The translations under genes were made by a program, and so were the position numbers. The notes below the pieces were generated by a model. It worked only from the letters and a program-made list of their open reading frames with translations. It ran no database searches and had not been told where the DNA came from. 64,000 bases of DNA from Flavisolibacter ginsenosidimutans (GTDB taxonomy: Bacteria; Bacteroidota; Bacteroidia; Chitinophagales; Chitinophagaceae). The stretch spans positions 4,774,001 to 4,838,000 of the forward strand of contig NZ_CP042433.1 of the NCBI RefSeq assembly GCF_007970805.1, read 5' to 3'. Each line of letters opens with the position of its first letter. Positions within the stretch are counted from its first letter, which is position 1. Positions 41,684 to 50,581 of this stretch are shown one piece after another.

Positions 41684-43282
41684 ATGGCAAGCAAAAAGTA
41701 CTCTTTTATAGCAGGTGTGTTATGCCTGTTAGTCTCCACCGGGTTCGCCCAGAAAACATCCCCCAGCGGCTCGGGTTACGACGTTACTGATTCATCTGTT
41801 ATTCCCACTAGATCTCTACCGCAGCAACAGGAATTCATGCAAGGCACGTACAACTACCCGGCAAAGCCTCGTAACATGTGGGAAGTTGGTATAAAAGGCG
41901 GTTCGTTTATGGTAAGTGGCGACGTTCCCGCTAAATTTCCCGGTATCGGTTTTGGTGCGCACATCAGAAAAGCATTGGGTTATGTTTTCTCGCTGCGCTT
42001 AGAGTACATGTATGCCATCGGCAAGGGTTTGAACTGGAACTCTTCTACAAACTTTGGCAACAACCCAGCTTGGATTAACACCGGTTATGTGCGCAACGGT
42101 ACCAACAAAGTTTTTTATAACTACAGAACCAACGTTCAGGACCTGGCTTTGGAAGGTTTGGTTACTTTGAACAACATCCGCTTTCACAAAGCAAAATCGG
42201 GCATTAGCATTTACGGTCTTGCAGGCATTGGCGCCACTACGTATGATACGAAAGTGAATGCACTGGATGCCAACGGAAAAACGTATCAAGCTCTTTTCAA
42301 TGGCATTACCAACGCGAACAATTACAAAGACAGAAAGAACGTAAAAGACCAGCTGAAAAACGGCATGGACGATACGTATGAAACGCCTGCTGAAAATGAC
42401 GGCGCTCGTCGTCCAAAATTGTTCGGTAGAACTTTGTTGCCGGTTGGACACGTTGGTGCTGGCGTTGCGTTCAAACTGAGCAACCGCATTAATCTTGCAT
42501 TGGAAGAGCGTTATACCATTACACGTTCTGATTTGCTTGACGGGCAGCGTTGGGCAGAACAGACTACAGGTCAACCTGTACTTACCAGCGACTACGACAG
42601 TTACAACTACTTAACGCTTGGTTTAAACTTCAACATCGGTGCAAAAGCTGTTGAACCGTTGTGGTGGTTAAACCCGCTGGATTATGCTTACCAGGAAATT
42701 CGCAAGCCTCGCTTGATGATTCTTCCAAAGCCTGTGTTACCTGATACAGACGGCGACGGCGTAACAGACCAGTTTGACCAGGAAGTAACACCGCAAGGTT
42801 GCCCGGTTGATGCGCACGGTGTAAGCCTTGATACAGACGGCGACGGCGTTCCCGATTGCCGCGATAAAGAGAAAATCACCCCGACGGCTTGCCAGCCAGT
42901 AGATGCTGACGGCGTAGGCAAATGCCCGGTTGCGTGCCCTGATTCAACTTGTCCAGGATGGAACAAACCTGCCGATTGTGCCGCTGCTTTGGGTAGCTTG
43001 CCAAGCCTGACATTCAAAGGCAGTGCAAAAACCCTGAATAACGATCAACGCAGCATGTTGGCCGGTGTTGCTGCTACGCTGCGCAACAATCCCAACTGCC
43101 GCATCAACATCCTTGATTATTGCACTGGCAACAAATCGAAGATGGGTGTTGGCCAAAGCAGGGCAGAAGCTGTAAGAAGCTACCTTGTAGAAAGAGAAGG
43201 CATCAGCGCTGACCGCATCACGATTATGACCGGTCAGGAAGGTGGCGAGTGCGGAACGATAGACATTAAAGGCGCACAATAA
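41684..43282 (+). CDS. OmpA-family outer-membrane protein
   Basis: 532 residues. Signal peptide MASKKYSFIAGVLCLLVSTGFAQ; residues 60-330 are beta-strands of an outer-membrane barrel (RNMWEVGIKGGSFMVSGD, FSLRLEYMYAIGKGLNW, LTLGLNFNIGAKA). Then come calcium-binding type 3 thrombospondin-like repeats (LPDTDGDGVTDQFDQE and LDTDGDGVPDCRDKE) and a cysteine-rich linker. The last 110 residues resemble the OmpA peptidoglycan-binding domain (SRAEAVRSYLVEREGISADRI) but the usual Asp of the binding pocket is replaced within ILDYCTGNKS. It likely links the outer membrane to the wall. It is probably highly expressed, given the ideal promoter and strong terminator. Confidence 0.92.
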   Translation: MASKKYSFIAGVLCLLVSTGFAQKTSPSGSGYDVTDSSVIPTRSLPQQQEFMQGTYNYPAKPRNMWEVGIKGGSFMVSGDVPAKFPGIGFGAHIRKALGYVFSLRLEYMYAIGKGLNWNSSTNFGNNPAWINTGYVRNGTNKVFYNYRTNVQDLALEGLVTLNNIRFHKAKSGISIYGLAGIGATTYDTKVNALDANGKTYQALFNGITNANNYKDRKNVKDQLKNGMDDTYETPAENDGARRPKLFGRTLLPVGHVGAGVAFKLSNRINLALEERYTITRSDLLDGQRWAEQTTGQPVLTSDYDSYNYLTLGLNFNIGAKAVEPLWWLNPLDYAYQEIRKPRLMILPKPVLPDTDGDGVTDQFDQEVTPQGCPVDAHGVSLDTDGDGVPDCRDKEKITPTACQPVDADGVGKCPVACPDSTCPGWNKPADCAAALGSLPSLTFKGSAKTLNNDQRSMLAGVAATLRNNPNCRINILDYCTGNKSKMGVGQSRAEAVRSYLVEREGISADRITIMTGQEGGECGTIDIKGAQ

Positions 43283-43303
43283 TAGATTCACCGTTATAAG
43301 TTT

Positions 43304-43333
43304 AAAACCGCTCTGTATTTACAGAGCGGTTTT
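43304..43333 (+). terminator. Intrinsic terminator
   Basis: Perfect stem AAAACCGCTCTGT / ACAGAGCGGTTTT with a 4-base loop and a T-run, after the OmpA-like gene. Confidence 0.92.
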
Positions 43334-43431
43334 TTTATTGCCTACTTTAGCCTAATCTTAACGGCTCAGCGCGGCAGCTTTGAAGGATTTACCAAATATT
43401 TGCGGCCAACCTATTAATTTTGCCCCTCTTT

Positions 43432-44244
43432 ATGAAGTTTTCTCTTGCCTGTTTCGCCGTTCTTATCTTGGCCGGTTGCAGTTCGCTCAACAAGGTTTTG
43501 AAAAACCCCGATCCGCACTATAAACTCCGGATGGCCGAGCAATACTATGCGAAGAAGAAATATTCTCAGGCACAACAGGTTTACGAAGACATCATGCCTT
43601 ATTTCCGCGGCCAGCCTGAATTTGAGGATATCTTTTATAAATATGCTTACACAGCATACTACGAGAAAGATTACATGAACGCCGAAAACCTGTTTAAAAA
43701 TTACCTTGAGGTATTTTCAAATGGGCCACGTTCGGAGGAGATAGATTACATGCGGGCCTATACCTTTTTTAAACAATCGCCCAAGGCAGCATTGGATCAA
43801 ACGCCAACCCTGAAAGCGATCGGTATGTTTCAAACCTTCATCAACACGCATCTGGGCTCGGCACGAAACAAAGATGCAACCGCTATTATTGACCAACTGC
43901 GGGAAAAATTGGAAGTTAAAGACCGCAACGCAGCCCAACTTTATTACGACATTGGCCAGTTCCGTGCCGCTGCCGTAGCTTTCAACACCATGCTGAACCA
44001 ATACGCCGATACGCCAAACGCCGATCAGTATAAGCTAATGGCCATTAAATCATATTTTCGCTTTGCAGAATTGAGCGTGGAAGACAAGAAAGCAGAGCGT
44101 TTTGAAAAAGTAATTGAAGAAGCCAATGACTTTATGGACCGCTTTCCCGAAAGTCCTTTGGCGAAAGAAGTAAAAGAGTACGTAACAAAATCGCAAAACA
44201 ATTTAAAAATTTATACAAATGAGCCTGCTAAGACGACAACTTAG
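43432..44244 (+). CDS. bamD: Outer-membrane assembly lipoprotein BamD
   Basis: 270 residues from the ATG at 43432. Signal peptide with lipobox (FAVLILAGC), then five TPR-type helical repeats (AEQYYAKKKYSQAQQVYED, YAYTAYYEKDYMNAENLFKN, YYDIGQFRAAAVAFNTML). It is part of the BAM complex that folds outer-membrane barrels and sits on the periplasmic face of the outer membrane. It starts the conserved chain bamD-rpoZ-coaBC-DUF4835 and overlaps rpoZ by 26 bp. Confidence 0.96.
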   Translation: MKFSLACFAVLILAGCSSLNKVLKNPDPHYKLRMAEQYYAKKKYSQAQQVYEDIMPYFRGQPEFEDIFYKYAYTAYYEKDYMNAENLFKNYLEVFSNGPRSEEIDYMRAYTFFKQSPKAALDQTPTLKAIGMFQTFINTHLGSARNKDATAIIDQLREKLEVKDRNAAQLYYDIGQFRAAAVAFNTMLNQYADTPNADQYKLMAIKSYFRFAELSVEDKKAERFEKVIEEANDFMDRFPESPLAKEVKEYVTKSQNNLKIYTNEPAKTTT

Positions 44245-44563
44245 TACCATTACTACCAATAACATTGAGACTCGTGACGTAAACGAGCTTAAAGGTAAAA
44301 CCGGTAACACTTACGAGTCCATTGCGGTAATTGCCAAACGGGCAAACCAGATTAATATTTCCCTTAAGGAAGAGTTGCACAACAAGCTTGAAGAGTTTGC
44401 CTCGCACACCGACTCCCTGGAAGAAATTCACGAGAACAAGGAGCAAATTGAAATTTCAAGGGCTTACGAACGCATGCCTAACCCGGCTTTGCTGGCAACG
44501 TCTGAATTTATGGAAGGCAAAGTTTATTACCGCAAAAACGAAGACGCAGACCTTTTTAGCTAA
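44219..44563 (+). CDS. rpoZ: RNA polymerase omega-type subunit
   Basis: 114 residues. Bacteroidota carry an Rpb6/omega-like protein in this position; here it reads NELKGKTGNTYESIAVIAKR ANQINISLKEEL (two blocks), with a C-terminal extension. It stabilises the beta' subunit of RNA polymerase. It overlaps the end of bamD by 26 bp, so translation is probably coupled, and is followed by a terminator. Confidence 0.9.
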   Translation: MSLLRRQLSTITTNNIETRDVNELKGKTGNTYESIAVIAKRANQINISLKEELHNKLEEFASHTDSLEEIHENKEQIEISRAYERMPNPALLATSEFMEGKVYYRKNEDADLFS

Positions 44564-44583
44564 GGGTGTAAAAGAATTAAGAA

Positions 44584-44617
44584 AAAGAGAGGCGGCTGTT
44601 TCAAGCGCCTCTCTTTT
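44584..44617 (+). terminator. Intrinsic terminator
   Basis: Stem AAAGAGAGGCG / CGCCTCTCTTT followed by T, between rpoZ and coaBC. Because the chain is conserved it may act as an attenuator rather than a full stop. Confidence 0.75.
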
Positions 44618-44702
44618 CGTTTTGTACTCTCTTTGCGCCAGCGCAGTATCTTGTGCGGGCAAAAGAAAAATTTCACCGTTCTTTCTCCTTTATTCTCTTC
44701 GC

Positions 44703-45887
44703 ATGAAAGGAAAAAAAATTGTTCTGGGTATAACCGGTAGCATTGCGGCTTACAAGTTGCCTTTGCTTGTGCGACTATTTGTAAAAGCCGGTGCGGATGT
44801 AAAAGTTGTGATGACGCCGGCGGCCACCGATTTTGTTTCGAAGTTGGTGCTGGCAACGCTTTCAAAGAACGAAGTACAGGTTGATCTTTTTAAGGAAGAT
44901 ACCTGGGCCAATCATGTGCAATTGGGCCGATGGGCCGATGCAATGTTGATTGCGCCGCTCAGTTGCAACACGCTAAGCAAGATGGCCTGCGGCACCTGCG
45001 ACAATCTTTTGCTGGCTTCTTATCTGTCCGCAACCTGCCCGGTCATTGTTGCACCGGCCATGGACGAAGACATGTGGCATCATCCTGCTACAAAGGCTAA
45101 TTTGAAAACGATAGAAGCGGCCGGATGTACAATTATCCCTGTTGGTTTCGGCGAGCTGGCAAGCGGCTTAATCGGCGATGGTCGCATGGCTGAACCCGAA
45201 GACATTTTTAATTTCCTGCAAACCTTCTTTGCCAAACAAAATAGCCTGAAGGGGAAAAAAGCATTAGTGACGGCTGGTCCCACATACGAAGCCATTGATC
45301 CGGTACGTTTTATTGGCAATCATTCCTCAGGCAAAATGGGAATTGCGATTGCCGAAGAATTGCAGCGAAGAGGCGCCGAAGTAACGCTGGTTTACGGTCC
45401 GGTTTCCGCTTCGGTAAAGAACAACGGCATTCATTGTATTTCCGTTACATCGGCCGAAGAAATGTATCAAGCCTGCAGTGCGGTTAACTACGACATAGCA
45501 GTGATGGCTGCTGCTGTAGCCGACTATACACCGGTCAAGGTGTCCGATAAAAAAATTAAAAAAAGCGACGGAGTGCTAAACTTGACATTAAAACGCACAA
45601 AGGATATTTTAGCTTCGTTGGGCAGTACAAAACGCAACGAGCAAACACTTGTTGGCTTTGCGCTTGAGACGGACAACGAAAAAGAAAGCGCCTTAAGAAA
45701 ACTGAAAGAAAAAAATGCCGATCTGATTGTGCTGAATTCACTTCGCGACGAAGGCGCTGGCTTTGGGCACGACACCAATAAAGCAACGTTTTACTTTCGC
45801 GATGGCTGCCAGAAAAGCTTGTCGCTCAAAAGCAAAGCCGCGCTGGCTACGGATCTTGTTGACACAATAACCGAAATGATAAAATGA
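44703..45887 (+). CDS. coaBC: Bifunctional CoaBC (phosphopantothenoylcysteine synthetase/decarboxylase)
   Basis: 394 residues from the ATG at 44703; the longer open frame upstream overlaps rpoZ and is rejected. The N-terminal CoaC flavoprotein half has GITGSIAAYK and APAMDEDMWHHPA (a variant of the PxMNxxMW motif). The C-terminal CoaB half has KKALVTAGPTYEAIDPVRFI and SSGKMGIAIAEE, with the later block AVMAAAVADYTPV and VGFALETDNE. It makes 4'-phosphopantetheine from 4'-phosphopantothenate and cysteine using CTP, in coenzyme A synthesis. It overlaps the next gene by 4 bp (ATGA). Confidence 0.97.
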   Translation: MKGKKIVLGITGSIAAYKLPLLVRLFVKAGADVKVVMTPAATDFVSKLVLATLSKNEVQVDLFKEDTWANHVQLGRWADAMLIAPLSCNTLSKMACGTCDNLLLASYLSATCPVIVAPAMDEDMWHHPATKANLKTIEAAGCTIIPVGFGELASGLIGDGRMAEPEDIFNFLQTFFAKQNSLKGKKALVTAGPTYEAIDPVRFIGNHSSGKMGIAIAEELQRRGAEVTLVYGPVSASVKNNGIHCISVTSAEEMYQACSAVNYDIAVMAAAVADYTPVKVSDKKIKKSDGVLNLTLKRTKDILASLGSTKRNEQTLVGFALETDNEKESALRKLKEKNADLIVLNSLRDEGAGFGHDTNKATFYFRDGCQKSLSLKSKAALATDLVDTITEMIK

Positions 45888-46795
45888 GAACTTTTTTTAT
45901 TCTTGTTGTCTTTTTCATTACCCGAATTGCCAATGCGCAGGAATTGCAGGCAAAATTTACCGTGCTTGCCAACCGGGTTAGTTCGCAGGTGGATAAGAAG
46001 ACCTTTCAAACCCTGCAAACCACGCTGACCAATTTTGTGAATAACCGCAAGTGGACGCCGGATGCCTTTCAGCCACAGGAAAAGATCCGCTGCAATTTTT
46101 TGCTCAACATCGAACAGGAATTGGGCAACAATCAGTACAAGGCTACGCTAACGGTGCAAGCGGCGCGGCCCGCCTTCAACAGCAATTATTTTTCGCCCAT
46201 TATAAATTTTCAGGACAACGAAGTGGTGTTTCAATACATCGAATTTCAGCCGGTGGAATTTAACGAGAACCGTGTGCAAGGCAATGATGCAATGATGGCA
46301 AACCTACCCGCGGTGATTGCTTATTACGTGAACCTGGTGGTGGGGATGGATTACGATTCGTTTGGGTTGCGCGGCGGCGATCCTTATTTTCAAAAGGCGC
46401 AATATATTGTAAACAACGCACCCGAAGGCGGCCAAATCAGCGGCTGGAAAGCCTTTGACGGCTTGCGCAACCGCTACAAACTAATTGAAGGTTTGGTGGA
46501 CAGTCGTTATGCCTTGATGCACGATGCCATTTACGCTTATTATCGCGGCGGCCTTGATAATTTTTTCGATAAAGAAAAAGAAGCCCGCCTCAGCATCTTC
46601 AACGCGTTGAATTATTTGAACACCGTGAACCGCGAAAATCCCAACTCCATGATCCTCCAGTTTTTCTTTCAGGGCAAGGGAAATGAATTGGTAAAAGTGT
46701 TCAGTAAAGCTGAAGGCGACCTGAAAACGCAAGCAAGAGATCTGCTGGTAAAACTTGACGTTACCAATACTAATCTTTACAAAGAACTCCGGTAA
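45884..46795 (+). CDS. DUF4835 family protein
   Basis: 303 residues with an N-terminal signal peptide (MRTFFILVVFFITRIANAQ). The sequence (FTVLANRVSSQVDKKTFQTL, NFVNNRKWTPDAF, IEFQPVEFNENRVQGND, LPAVIAYYVNLVVGMDYDSF) matches DUF4835. These Bacteroidota-specific proteins are almost always next to coaBC and are predicted to lie in the periplasm. The start overlaps the coaBC stop by 4 bp and its own stop abuts the next ATG. Function unknown; the position with bamD suggests an envelope role. Confidence 0.92.
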   Translation: MRTFFILVVFFITRIANAQELQAKFTVLANRVSSQVDKKTFQTLQTTLTNFVNNRKWTPDAFQPQEKIRCNFLLNIEQELGNNQYKATLTVQAARPAFNSNYFSPIINFQDNEVVFQYIEFQPVEFNENRVQGNDAMMANLPAVIAYYVNLVVGMDYDSFGLRGGDPYFQKAQYIVNNAPEGGQISGWKAFDGLRNRYKLIEGLVDSRYALMHDAIYAYYRGGLDNFFDKEKEARLSIFNALNYLNTVNRENPNSMILQFFFQGKGNELVKVFSKAEGDLKTQARDLLVKLDVTNTNLYKELR

Positions 46796-47143
46796 ATGCG
46801 CTTTCTTTTCCTCTCTCTCTTTTTTCTTTTTTCTTGTTCGGGTGAAGTGCCAAAAGGTGTGCTGCCGCCGAAAAAGATGGAAGCCGTTTTGTACGATGTG
46901 ATTCGCGCCGACGAGTGGGTTGATTTTGCCAGCCTGCAGGATTCAACCTTTCGGAAGTTTTCGAAGCGAACGGCTTTATACGATTCTGTTTTCCGCCTTC
47001 ATTCCATCAGCAAAGACGACTACCGCAAAAGCATGTCCTTTTACCAAGGCCGTCCCGATCTTTTGAAAGAAATTCTTGGTTCGCTGAAAGCCAAATCCGA
47101 CACAGCTTTAAAGCGATTGAACGACACAACGAAACATCTGTAA
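46796..47143 (+). CDS. DUF4296 family lipoprotein
   Basis: 115 residues starting on the base after the DUF4835 stop codon. Lipobox in FLSLFFLFSC makes it a lipoprotein. The helical body (KMEAVLYDVIRADEW, YDSVFRLHSISKDDYRKSMS FYQGRPDLLKEIL in two blocks) fits DUF4296, a small Bacteroidota family. It is probably co-translated with DUF4835 and shares its envelope context; molecular role unknown. Confidence 0.9.
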   Translation: MRFLFLSLFFLFSCSGEVPKGVLPPKKMEAVLYDVIRADEWVDFASLQDSTFRKFSKRTALYDSVFRLHSISKDDYRKSMSFYQGRPDLLKEILGSLKAKSDTALKRLNDTTKHL

Positions 47144-47246
47144 CAATCATCTCCGTATTTCGAAAACAAGTCATTCGTCTAATTGCCTTTTGAAAAAGAA
47201 ACCAACAACGTTTTCTTTGCTTTGTGTTTCTTCAAATTCAATCAAC

Positions 47247-48071
47247 ATGAAAAGACTGTTTTTCCTGCTCGGTGTTTTCTTTCTGTTTGTTTCGTTTACC
47301 AAAAAAGAAGTAACGTGGGTTGCCATCGGCGATTCCATTACTTATTTGAACGATCACCAGGCTGAAACAGGCAACCGCATTACCAAAGGTTACATGACAA
47401 GAGTGGTGGAAAAACTTCCGAACATACATTTCATTAACCAGGGACACAACGGCTGGACGGCTGTGCGAATAGCGGAAAACATTGAAAAATTGGGATTGGT
47501 AAAAGCCGATGTTTACTCCGTGTTTCTGGGCACCAACGATTGGTGGCACGGTGGCCGGTTGGGAACCTTTGCCGATTATCAAAACAATACAGGAATGGCT
47601 ACGGTTTACGGTTCCTTTCGTGTGATTGTCAACAAACTTCGAAACCTGAATAGCCAAGCCAAAATTATTCTCATCACGCCCATGCAGCGAAGCGATTTTG
47701 TTTACATTAATAATCCGAAGAACAACGCTTACGGGTCATACAAACCCAAAGACGGGCAAACCCTGGAGCAGTTTGCCGCAGCCGTTGACAGCGTTGGCAA
47801 GTACGAAGGTTTTAAAATAGTTGACCTTTACCACAAAAAAGGCATGGACGTAAAACACCTTGTCAAATTCAAGCGGCTGAAAGACCCGCAAACCGGTGAG
47901 TACAAAAACTATCCTTATCCTGATTATGCCAACGTTCCTTTCAATCCCGAAACTGATGAATATCCTTATCCCGTTGAAGCAATTGACGTAACCTATGATG
48001 GTCTTCATCCTTCCGACAAAGGCTTCGCAATAATCAGCAAAGCCTTGGTGAAAATCATGAAGAAATATTGA
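47247..48071 (+). CDS. Exported SGNH/GDSL hydrolase
   Basis: 274 residues from the ATG at 47247; an earlier in-frame start at 47190 precedes the signal peptide (LFFLLGVFFLFVSF). The blocks of the SGNH fold are intact: block I VAIGDSITY with the catalytic serine, block II INQGHNGWT, block III FLGTNDWWHGG, and block V DGLHPSDKG with the Asp-His pair. It is an esterase or lipase-type enzyme in the periplasm, most likely removing acyl groups from carbohydrates. Neighbours give no specific hint. Confidence 0.92.
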   Translation: MKRLFFLLGVFFLFVSFTKKEVTWVAIGDSITYLNDHQAETGNRITKGYMTRVVEKLPNIHFINQGHNGWTAVRIAENIEKLGLVKADVYSVFLGTNDWWHGGRLGTFADYQNNTGMATVYGSFRVIVNKLRNLNSQAKIILITPMQRSDFVYINNPKNNAYGSYKPKDGQTLEQFAAAVDSVGKYEGFKIVDLYHKKGMDVKHLVKFKRLKDPQTGEYKNYPYPDYANVPFNPETDEYPYPVEAIDVTYDGLHPSDKGFAIISKALVKIMKKY

Positions 48072-48212
48072 TGACGGCTTGTGCCGCAAGTGGTTTCATA
48101 GAGGAAAGTTTATTGGCTTGCCTTCAACTTTGCCGGGTGCATTAACTTAAAACTCCAAAACCTGAACTTCCCTTACCTTCGCCCCGCATTTTAAAACTTA
48201 AATCCTATTGAT

Positions 48213-49226
48213 ATGTCAGTAAAAGTTGCCATCAACGGTTTTGGCAGAATCGGCCGCCTGGTGTTTCGCCAAATTCACGATATGGAAGGCATTGAAGTCG
48301 TTGCCATTAACGACCTTACTTCTCCCGCCGTTTTAGCCCACCTGTTGAAGTACGATTCGGCACAGGGACGTTTTAATCAAGACGTGAAATCAACCGAAAA
48401 TTCGATTTCGGTAAACGGCGAAGAGATCAAGATTTATGCACAAAAAGACCCGGCCCAAATTCCCTGGAGACAGCATAACGTGGACGTGGTGCTTGAGTGT
48501 ACGGGATTCTTTACGGATAAAGCAAAAGCCGAAGCGCACCTGAAGGCCGGCGCGAAAAAAGTCGTAATCTCCGCGCCTGCAACAGGCGATTTAAAGACCA
48601 TTGTTTTCAACGTCAACCACGACATTCTCGACGGTTCGGAAACCATCATCTCCTGCGCTTCCTGCACCACAAACTGTTTGGCGCCGATGGCAAAAGTGCT
48701 TGACGATTCTTACGGCATTGTGGCCGCTTTGATGACAACCGTTCACGCTTATACCAACGACCAGAATACGCAAGATGCGCCGCATCCGAAAGGTGATTTG
48801 CGCAGAGCAAGAGCCGCCGCACAAAACATTGTTCCCAACAGCACGGGCGCCGCAAAAGCCATTGGTCTTGTGTTGCCGAATTTGAAAGGCAAATTGGACG
48901 GCACAGCGCAACGTGTACCGACCCTTACCGGATCACTAACCGAATTAACTTCGGTGTTGGGCAAAAAGGTCACGGTAGAAGAAGTGAACGCTGCCATGAA
49001 AGCTGCTGCTAACGAAAGCTACGGCTACACGGAAGACGAAATCGTAAGCAGCGACATCATTGGTATGCATTACGGCAGCCTGTTTGATGCCACACAAACA
49101 AAAGTGTTAACCGTTGGCGATACGCAGTTGGTAAAAAGCGTAAGCTGGTATGATAACGAGATGAGCTACGTTTCGCAGTTGGTGCGAACGGTAAAACATT
49201 TTGCCGAGTTGATTGAAAAGAAATAA
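48213..49226 (+). CDS. gapA: Glyceraldehyde-3-phosphate dehydrogenase, type I
   Basis: 337 residues. NAD-binding N-terminus VAINGFGRIGRLVFRQ; the catalytic motif SCASCTTNCLAP places the nucleophile at Cys151. LKGKLDGTAQRVPTLTGSLT and SWYDNEMSYVSQLVRT are further family blocks. It oxidises glyceraldehyde 3-phosphate to 1,3-bisphosphoglycerate in glycolysis and gluconeogenesis. pgk, the next enzyme in the pathway, follows after a terminator. Confidence 0.98.
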   Translation: MSVKVAINGFGRIGRLVFRQIHDMEGIEVVAINDLTSPAVLAHLLKYDSAQGRFNQDVKSTENSISVNGEEIKIYAQKDPAQIPWRQHNVDVVLECTGFFTDKAKAEAHLKAGAKKVVISAPATGDLKTIVFNVNHDILDGSETIISCASCTTNCLAPMAKVLDDSYGIVAALMTTVHAYTNDQNTQDAPHPKGDLRRARAAAQNIVPNSTGAAKAIGLVLPNLKGKLDGTAQRVPTLTGSLTELTSVLGKKVTVEEVNAAMKAAANESYGYTEDEIVSSDIIGMHYGSLFDATQTKVLTVGDTQLVKSVSWYDNEMSYVSQLVRTVKHFAELIEKK

Positions 49227-49240
49227 AGTATAAACCCTGG

Positions 49241-49267
49241 AAAGCCGAACGTTTGTTCGGCTTTTTT
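49241..49267 (+). terminator. Intrinsic terminator
   Basis: Perfect stem AAAGCCGAAC / GTTCGGCTTT with loop GTTT and a T-run between gapA and pgk. Confidence 0.93.
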
Positions 49268-49314
49268 GTTTGGCCCCTTTTACCTTTGACTATACTTCTA
49301 AAAGAACCAACGCA

Positions 49315-50505
49315 ATGAGCAAGTTTCAAGAGACTAATTTTAAGAACAAGAAAGCCTTAATCAGAGTGGACTTCAATGTGCCGCTTGACGAGCAATACAA
49401 CATTACTGACGATACAAGAATGAGGGCAGCAGTGCCAACGATTAAAAAGATTTTGGCCGATGGCGGTTCGGTTATTTTAATGTCGCACCTGGGCCGGCCA
49501 AAAGACGGACCGACGGAAAAATATTCGCTCAAACATTTGGTGAAACACCTCAGCGAATTGTTGGGCACCGACGTGCAATTTGCGAACGATTGCATCGGCG
49601 ATGAAGCGGTGCAAAAAGCGGCAGCTTTGCAACCCGGTCAGGTTTTGTTGTTGGAGAATCTTCGCTTTTACAAACAGGAAGAAAAAGGCGACAAAGATTT
49701 TGCGGAAAAGCTTGCAAAGCTTGGCGATGTTTACGTTAACGATGCTTTTGGCACGGCACACCGGGCACACGCATCCACCGCGGTTATTGCGCAATTCTTT
49801 TCTCCCGAAAACAAAATGTTTGGCCTTTTGATGGAAGGCGAAGTGGAAAGTGCCGAAAAGGTTTTGCACAGCGCCCAAAAACCATTCACAGCCATCATCG
49901 GCGGCGCAAAGGTTTCCGACAAAATTCTCATCATCGAAAATCTTTTGGAAAGAGCTACGGACATCATCATCGGCGGTGGCATGGCCTACACATTTTACAA
50001 GGCCATGGGCGGACAGATCGGCAACTCGCTTTGCGAAAACGACCGTCTTGATACCGCGAAAGAGCTGATGGAAAAGGCCACTGCCAAAGGCGTTTGCATT
50101 CATCTGCCTTCCGACAGCATCATCGCCGACAAATTTGCCGAAGACGCAACTGTTTCTTCTTCGTTGAGCAATACGATTCCTGATGGTTGGATGGGACTTG
50201 ATATCGGCATGATGGCCTGCGAAATGTTTACCAAAGTGATACATGATTCCAAAACTATTTTGTGGAACGGGCCAATGGGCGTTTTTGAAATGGAAAAGTT
50301 TCAGCACGGCACAAAAGGCGTTGCGAAAGCCGTTGCTGAAGCGACAGAGAAAGGTGCGTTTTCATTGGTAGGTGGCGGCGACAGCGTGGCGGCAGTCAAT
50401 CAGTTTGGTTATGCAGATAAGGTAAGTTACGTCTCCACCGGTGGCGGGGCGCTGCTTGAATACTTTGAAGGAAAAGAATTGCCGGGAATTGCGGCGTTGA
50501 AATAG
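49315..50505 (+). CDS. pgk: Phosphoglycerate kinase
   Basis: 396 residues from the ATG at 49315, the standard length. Family blocks: ALIRVDFNVPLDEQYN, LMSHLGRPKDGPTEKYSLK, DAFGTAHRAHASTAVIAQF, IIGGAKVSDKI, TILWNGPMGVFEME and FSLVGGGDSVAAV. It makes ATP from 1,3-bisphosphoglycerate. A TACCTTTG box (49281-49288) 26 bp before the ATG could be its own -7 element, which would fit the terminator separating it from gapA. Confidence 0.98.
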   Translation: MSKFQETNFKNKKALIRVDFNVPLDEQYNITDDTRMRAAVPTIKKILADGGSVILMSHLGRPKDGPTEKYSLKHLVKHLSELLGTDVQFANDCIGDEAVQKAAALQPGQVLLLENLRFYKQEEKGDKDFAEKLAKLGDVYVNDAFGTAHRAHASTAVIAQFFSPENKMFGLLMEGEVESAEKVLHSAQKPFTAIIGGAKVSDKILIIENLLERATDIIIGGGMAYTFYKAMGGQIGNSLCENDRLDTAKELMEKATAKGVCIHLPSDSIIADKFAEDATVSSSLSNTIPDGWMGLDIGMMACEMFTKVIHDSKTILWNGPMGVFEMEKFQHGTKGVAKAVAEATEKGAFSLVGGGDSVAAVNQFGYADKVSYVSTGGGALLEYFEGKELPGIAALK

Positions 50506-50581
50506 TACGCCACAATTGCAGTCTTTAAAAGCTGGTGTCTAATTTGATAACTCAACGTACATTCATTAAAACTTTAAAATC

